64,000 nt of DNA from JALORV01 sp963769745 (GTDB taxonomy: Bacteria; Pseudomonadota; Gammaproteobacteria; Burkholderiales; Burkholderiaceae_F), in the NCBI GenBank assembly GCA_963769745.1, contig CAVYNB010000011.1, forward strand, positions 1 to 64,000, written 5' to 3'. Numbering within the stretch: the stretch's first letter is position 1; each line of letters opens with the position of its first letter. This document shows positions 60,212 to 64,000 of the stretch, piece after piece. Under the pieces are notes generated by a model. That model saw only the letters and a list, made by a program, of their open reading frames with translations. It did not search any database and had not been told where the DNA came from. A program made the translations under genes and the position numbers.

Positions 60212-61475
60212 ATGTTCAAGCGAAGCGCATACACGGTCGAAGCGATCGATCCCGAACTCTGGGCTGCCATCCGGCATGAAAATGTCCGGCAGGAACAGCA
60301 CATCGAGCTGATCGCCTCCGAGAACTACACGAGCCCCGCGGTCATGGCCGCGCAGGGCAGCCAGCTCACCAACAAGTACGCCGAAGGTTATCCGGGCAAG
60401 CGTTACTACGGCGGCTGCGAGTACGTCGACGTCGCCGAAACGCTGGCGCTCGACCGGCTGAAGCAGACTCTTCGGCTATCCGACGATCGAACTCGCGGCC
60501 AACGTGCAGCCGCATTCCGGCGCGCAGGCCAACACGGCGGTCTTCCTCGCATTGCTCAACCCCGGCGACACGATCATGGGTCTGTCGCTGGCCGAGGGCG
60601 GGCACCTGACCCACGGCATGGCGCTCAACATTTCCGGCAAGTGGTTCAAGGTCGTGAGCTACGGACTGAACGAGCGCGAGGAGATCGACTACGACGCGAT
60701 GGAGCATCTGGCGCACCGGCACAAGCCGAAGCTGATCATCGCCGGCGCCTCGGCGTATTCGCTGCGCTTCGACTGGGCGCGCTTCGCCAAGGTGGCGAAG
60801 GAGGTCGGCGCGTACTTCATGGTCGACATGGCGCACTACGCCGGCCTGATCGCCGCCGGTATCTACCCGAGCCCGATCCCGCATGCCGATGTCGTGACCA
60901 GCACCACGCACAAGACGCTGCGCGGCCCGCGCGGCGGCCTGATCCTGATGAAGCCGGCACTCGAGAAACCGATCAACAGTGCGGTGTTCCCAGGCATCCA
61001 GGGCGGCCCGCTGATGCACGTGATCGCGGCCAAGGCGGTCGCTTTCAAGGAGGCGCTGGCGCCCGAGTTCAAGACCTACCAGCAGCAGGTGCTGGCCAAT
61101 GCCCGCGTACTGGCCGAAACGCTGGTCAAGCGCGGCCTGCGCATCGTCTCGGGCCGTACCGAGAGCCACCTGATGCTGGTGGACCTGCGCGCCAAGCAGA
61201 TCACCGGCAAGGATGCCGAGGCCGTGCTCGGGCAGGCGCACATCACGATCAACAAGAACGCGATCCCGAAGGACCCGGAAAAGCCGATGGTCACCAGCGG
61301 CATCCGCCTTGGCAGCCCGGCGATGACGACGCGCGGTTTCCGCGAGGCCGAAGCCGAACAGACCGCCAACCTGATCGCCGACGTGCTCGACAATCCGAAG
61401 GACCCCGCCACCGTCGCCCGCGTGCGCGGCGAGGTCGAAACGCTGACCGCGCGCTTCCCGGTCTACGGCGCCTGA
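60212..61475 (+). CDS. glyA: Serine hydroxymethyltransferase, one frameshift
   Basis: This PLP enzyme of about 420 residues interconverts serine and glycine with tetrahydrofolate. The PLP lysine sits in T-S-T-T-H-K-T-L-R-G-P-R-G-G; other marks are E-N-Y-T-S-P-A-V, H-S-G-A-Q-A-N-T-A-V and F-P-G-I-Q-G-G-P-L. An extra A at 60467 shifts the frame in L-D-R-L-K-Q-L-F-G-Y-P. The gene is essential or near-essential in most bacteria, so this is probably a consensus error. It is controlled by the ZTP riboswitch in its leader. Confidence 0.95.
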
Positions 61476-61649
61476 GCGACAGCCGAAGGCGCTGACCAAG
61501 TGACGACGAACGCGATGACTCCACCCGCCTCGTCGCCGTTGGTCATCGGGCCGCTCGCCCGGCCGGTCCGAAGAGCGGCCCGCTGATCAGATCGGCGAGG
61601 TGCACGTGCGACGCCGCAAGCGGGTCGCGTACACCGAGCGCGCGCACTA

Positions 61650-62138
61650 ATGCGTTGTCCCTTCTGCCAGCACGCCGACACGCAGGTCATCGACTCGCGC
61701 GCGTCGGACGAGGGCGCGACCATTCGCCGCCGGCGCAAGTGCCTGTCCTGCGACAAGCGATTCACGACCTACGAGCGGGTCGAGCTGGCCATGCCGACCA
61801 TCATCAAGCGCGGTGGCGGCCGTGCCGACTACGACCGGGACAAGCTGCGCGCCAGCATGCAGCTGTCGTTGCGCAAGCGGCCCGTGCCGCGCGAGGCGGT
61901 CGACGAGGCCATCGCCCGCATCGAGGACAAACTGCTGTCCTCCGCCCAGCGCGAGGTCAAGAGCGAAAAGCTGGGCGAACTCGTGATGCGCGAGCTCAAG
62001 CGCCTCGACAAGGTCGCCTACATCCGCTTCGCCTCGGTCTACCGCAGCTTCGAGGACGTCGACGAGTTTGCCGAGGTCGTCAGGGAGATCCGGCCGGGCA
62101 AGCGGCCGCGCAAGCGCACGGGACGCAGCGGGTCCTAG
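61650..62138 (+). CDS. nrdR: Transcriptional repressor NrdR
   Basis: This 162-residue protein has an N-terminal zinc ribbon (M-R-C-P-F-C then C-L-S-C-D-K-R-F-T-T-Y-E-R) and an ATP-cone domain (I-I-K-R-G-G-G-R-A-D-Y-D-R-D-K-L). It represses ribonucleotide reductase genes when dATP is high. glyA-nrdR adjacency is common in proteobacteria. The 174 bases between glyA and nrdR show no gene. The tail K-R-P-R-K-R-T-G-R is more basic than usual. Confidence 0.96.
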   Translation: MRCPFCQHADTQVIDSRASDEGATIRRRRKCLSCDKRFTTYERVELAMPTIIKRGGGRADYDRDKLRASMQLSLRKRPVPREAVDEAIARIEDKLLSSAQREVKSEKLGELVMRELKRLDKVAYIRFASVYRSFEDVDEFAEVVREIRPGKRPRKRTGRSGS

Positions 62139-62158
62139 CTGCGCCGCTCCGGCAGGGA

Positions 62159-62187
62159 CTTGAAACTCCGGGCCGCCGTCCCGAATT
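62159..62187 (+). promoter_or_regulatory. Heat-shock (sigma-32-type) promoter for hsp20
   Basis: CTTGAAA at 62159-62165 matches the sigma-32 -35 element, and CCCGAATT at 62180-62187 is close to the CCCCAT-type -10. The first hsp20 start is 50 bases downstream. The leader can fold ATTGGG with CCCAAT around an inner GCAGG/CCTGC hairpin that ends just before the ribosome site. Confidence 0.6.
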
Positions 62188-62236
62188 GGGAGACACCGCA
62201 GGCAACGACCTGCCGTCAACCCAATCGGAGGTCCTT

Positions 62237-62680
62237 ATGAATCAGCTTTCTGTGCGTCGCAGCGATCCTTTCAGCTCGCTGGTCGATGACGTCTTCAATG
62301 ATTTCTTCCAGCGCTCCGGCGTCGCTCCGGGACGCAGTCCGGATGCGCCATCGGTCGCGCGCGCACGCATGGATGTCGTCGACAAGGGCGACAAGTTCGA
62401 AATCACGGTCGACCTTCCGGGCGTCAGCAAGGAAGACATCAACGTGACCGTGGAAGGTGCCCGGGTAACGCTGCAGGCCGAGAGCCGCAAGCAGCGCGAG
62501 ACCAAGGATGGCGAGCGCGTGCTGCACAGCGAGCGTACGGTCACCAGCTATGCGCGCAGCTTCGAGCTGCCGGTCGAGGTCAGCGAAGACGGCGCCGATG
62601 CCCGCTTCGAAAATGGTGTGCTGACCCTGGCGCTGCCGAAGCGCGTGACGGTCACCAGCAAGCGGCTGGCGGTTCGCTGA
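62237..62680 (+). CDS. Small heat-shock protein, Hsp20/alpha-crystallin family
   Basis: This 147-residue chaperone has the alpha-crystallin domain from about residue 40: D-K-F-E-I-T-V-D-L-P-G-V, then V-T-V-E-G-A-R-V-T-L and the end motif F-E-N-G-V-L-T-L-A-L-P-K (G-V-L). It binds unfolding proteins without ATP. ATG 62237 follows GGAGG. It lies downstream of a sigma-32-type promoter. Confidence 0.95.
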   Translation: MNQLSVRRSDPFSSLVDDVFNDFFQRSGVAPGRSPDAPSVARARMDVVDKGDKFEITVDLPGVSKEDINVTVEGARVTLQAESRKQRETKDGERVLHSERTVTSYARSFELPVEVSEDGADARFENGVLTLALPKRVTVTSKRLAVR

Positions 62681-62857
62681 AGCGGCGCAAATCTGGCGGC
62701 CGGAGCGGGGTCGGCCGGCTCGAGCCGCGTTCCCGGTCCGCCGTTGACGAACGTCAAGTGCCGCCACGGGCCGACCTTGAAGCGGCCCGGTGGCGGTCTA
62801 TGTTGAAACTGAAGGTCCGGAGTCTCTTCCGGGCCAGGGTCCAGTAGAGGAGGACAT

Positions 62858-63307
62858 ATGGCAAATCTCCTGGTACGACGTCGCAATGATCCGTTCACGC
62901 CGCTGTTCGGCGACTGGATGGACGATTTGTGGAACCGCACCGGAATCGCAGCGATGCCGCGCTACGCCGACATGCCGGGTGTCGAGCGCGCACTGATGGA
63001 TGTGGTCGACAAGAACGACCACTTCGAAGTCAAGGTCGACATGCCGGGCGTGAAGAAGGAAGACATCGACGTATCGATCGAAGGATCGCGCGTGGCGATC
63101 CGGGCGGAGACGCAGAGCACGAAGGAAGAGAAGGAAGGCGAGCGCGTGCTCCACACCGAGCGTTTCGCTGCGATGTATGCGCGGACGTTCGAACTGCCGG
63201 CTGACGTCACGGAAGCGGGTGCCGAGGCACACTACGAAAATGGTGTCCTGACGCTCACTTTGCCCAAGCGGGCGCCGCTGGCGAGCAGGAAGCTGGCGAT
63301 CAACTGA
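62858..63307 (+). CDS. Second small heat-shock protein, Hsp20/alpha-crystallin family
   Basis: This 149-residue protein is about half identical to its upstream neighbour by eye, with D-H-F-E-V-K-V-D-M-P-G-V-K-K-E-D-I and Y-E-N-G-V-L-T-L-T-L-P-K. It differs mainly in the N-terminal arm, where oligomerisation and client choice are set. A CTTGAA element at 62776-62781 may give it its own heat-shock promoter. The ribosome site AGAGGAGG is strong and can pair partly with an upstream TCTCTTCC, a possible thermosensor. A strong terminator follows. Confidence 0.95.
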   Translation: MANLLVRRRNDPFTPLFGDWMDDLWNRTGIAAMPRYADMPGVERALMDVVDKNDHFEVKVDMPGVKKEDIDVSIEGSRVAIRAETQSTKEEKEGERVLHTERFAAMYARTFELPADVTEAGAEAHYENGVLTLTLPKRAPLASRKLAIN

Positions 63308-63362
63308 CTCCAGTGGGGCGCCTCCAGAGGCGGCACAGCGCAACACTGTGCCGCCGGCGCCA

Positions 63363-63392
63363 CGGCCGCTGCTCCCGCAGCGGCCGTTTTTT
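63363..63392 (+). terminator. Rho-independent terminator after hsp20 pair
   Basis: CGGCCGCTGC pairs with GCAGCGGCCG around TCCC, followed by six T residues. A further hairpin GGCGGCACAG/CTGTGCCGCC lies just upstream, near 63330-63356. Confidence 0.9.
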
Positions 63393-63445
63393 GCCGGCTG
63401 GGTAGAGTCCCGAGCCGGCAAGTGAAGGTCCGTAGAATCCGCCGG

Positions 63446-64000
63446 ATGCTCCGCAAGTTGGATGACTTCACTCGCCCGGTCCGGGCCGGCGCAGCCGCGA
63501 TCCTCCTACTTTCGGTCGCCGCCGTGGCTGCGGCACAGGGTTCTCCGCTGGGCACCCTGCTGAAGGGTGCTGCGTCCGGCCAGCCCAGCAAGACGGCCGC
63601 GTCTCCGTCCGTTGAAGACACGATTCCCGCGCTCGAAGCGCGCCTGGACCAGGCGCAGCGCGACGTCGAGGCGGAGCGGTCCGGCCAGCGCCCGGTGGCG
63701 GCCGGCGCCACGCCGAGTCAGGTCAGTGAGGTCGGCTGGCTGCTGCAGCGGATTGCAGCCCTGCTCCAGAGCCAGCTCGATGTCCAGCGCGAGATCGAGT
63801 CGGCTCGCGCGGCGCGCGAGGACTCCGAACGGGCGGACAGTGACGGCGCCCGCCCCCGAGCCGGGTCCCTACACGGTGGCCCAGTTGGACGAGCAGTACG
63901 GACAACTCGATGCCGAGCGCACCAGGCTCAGCTCGTTCGAGTCGGTCGCCGACCCTCAACAAGGAAGAAATTGGTCGTCTGGAGGCCATCTACAAGGAAC
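63446..64000 (+). CDS. Exported coiled-coil protein, N-terminal part (cut by window end)
   Basis: ATG 63446 opens a signal peptide (A-I-L-L-L-S-V-A-A-V-A-A-A-Q-G). A helical, Gln/Glu/Ala-rich region with coiled-coil character follows (L-E-A-R-L-D-Q-A-Q-R-D-V-E-A-E and L-Q-S-Q-L-D-V-Q-R-E-I-E-S). Near 63840 the frame probably shifts, because another frame continues with T-V-A-Q-L-D-E-Q-Y-G-Q-L-D-A-E, and again near 63955 with L-N-K-E-E-I-G-R-L-E-A-I-Y. This resembles the periplasmic N-terminal domain of large mechanosensitive (MscK/MscM-like) channels, but the channel part lies outside the window, so the name is only a guess. Confidence 0.5.
   Translation, partial: MLRKLDDFTRPVRAGAAAILLLSVAAVAAAQGSPLGTLLKGAASGQPSKTAASPSVEDTIPALEARLDQAQRDVEAERSGQRPVAAGATPSQVSEVGWLLQRIAALLQSQLDVQREIESARAAREDSERADSDGARPRAGSLHGGPVGRAVRTTRCRAHQAQLVRVGRRPSTRKKLVVWRPSTRN

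Noticed and set aside
61476..61649. Possible small gene between glyA and nrdR
   Set aside because: Frames are short, lack a ribosome site, and the composition does not look coding.

Overview
The window looks like a stretch of chromosome from a high-GC betaproteobacterium close to Burkholderiales. This rests on gene content and order, not on a database search. The pointers are a double-length fused UvrA, a Bug-family (TctC-like) solute receptor, two trimeric porins of the Burkholderia/Neisseria type, two polyhydroxybutyrate-depolymerase-like esterases, and the run rplM-rpsI-(DUF6776-like)-bactofilin-erpA-anmK-M23 peptidase-tyrS-dtd. I see no phage, transposase, integrase, CRISPR array, tRNA or rRNA.

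Layout. 1-9 kb: envelope and membrane genes (small lipoprotein, DUF1345 protein, AI-2E-type permease, hemolysin III family protein, Met-rich periplasmic protein, esterase, cation/proton antiporter) and a Crp/Fnr-family regulator. 9-18.5 kb: uvrA with a LexA box upstream, divergent from an ABC ATPase-permease-adaptor operon whose permease seems to have lost about 300 internal codons. 18.5-29 kb: a lipoprotein, a small membrane protein, an M20 amidohydrolase, then an accessory-looking locus: a SARP/BTAD-ATPase-TPR regulator, an 11-bp tandem repeat, a 66-aa protein, a membrane protein and two exported repeat proteins (one PKD, one Ig-like). 29-45.5 kb: argE, a coupled lipoprotein and molybdopterin oxidoreductase, two AMP-forming ligases, a predicted aminopeptidase, an outer-membrane protein, a PHB-depolymerase-like protein, a Bug receptor and glpK-glpD. 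45.5-49.7 kb: two porins, coq7 and an OsmC protein. 49.7-64 kb: a possible small RNA, the ribosomal/Fe-S/cell-wall/tyrS-dtd block, a DUF4010 membrane protein, a ZTP riboswitch with glyA, nrdR, two small heat-shock proteins and the start of an exported coiled-coil protein cut by the window edge.

Many genes are interrupted by single-base frameshifts, including glyA and fadD. Where family conservation fixes the missing frame, almost all need one extra base removed. I therefore read most of them as consensus errors, and I annotate whole genes across the breaks. The PKD, Ig and SARP genes carry the most breaks; the ABC permease and the first small lipoprotein also appear to have lost internal sequence.

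The most unusual element is the 20.9-28.7 kb locus. A SARP-like regulator is followed by two exact 11-bp direct repeats (heptamer plus 4-bp spacer, the known SARP operator geometry) in front of a compact operon for a small protein, a membrane protein and two exported proteins with Trp-rich, propeller-like repeats.
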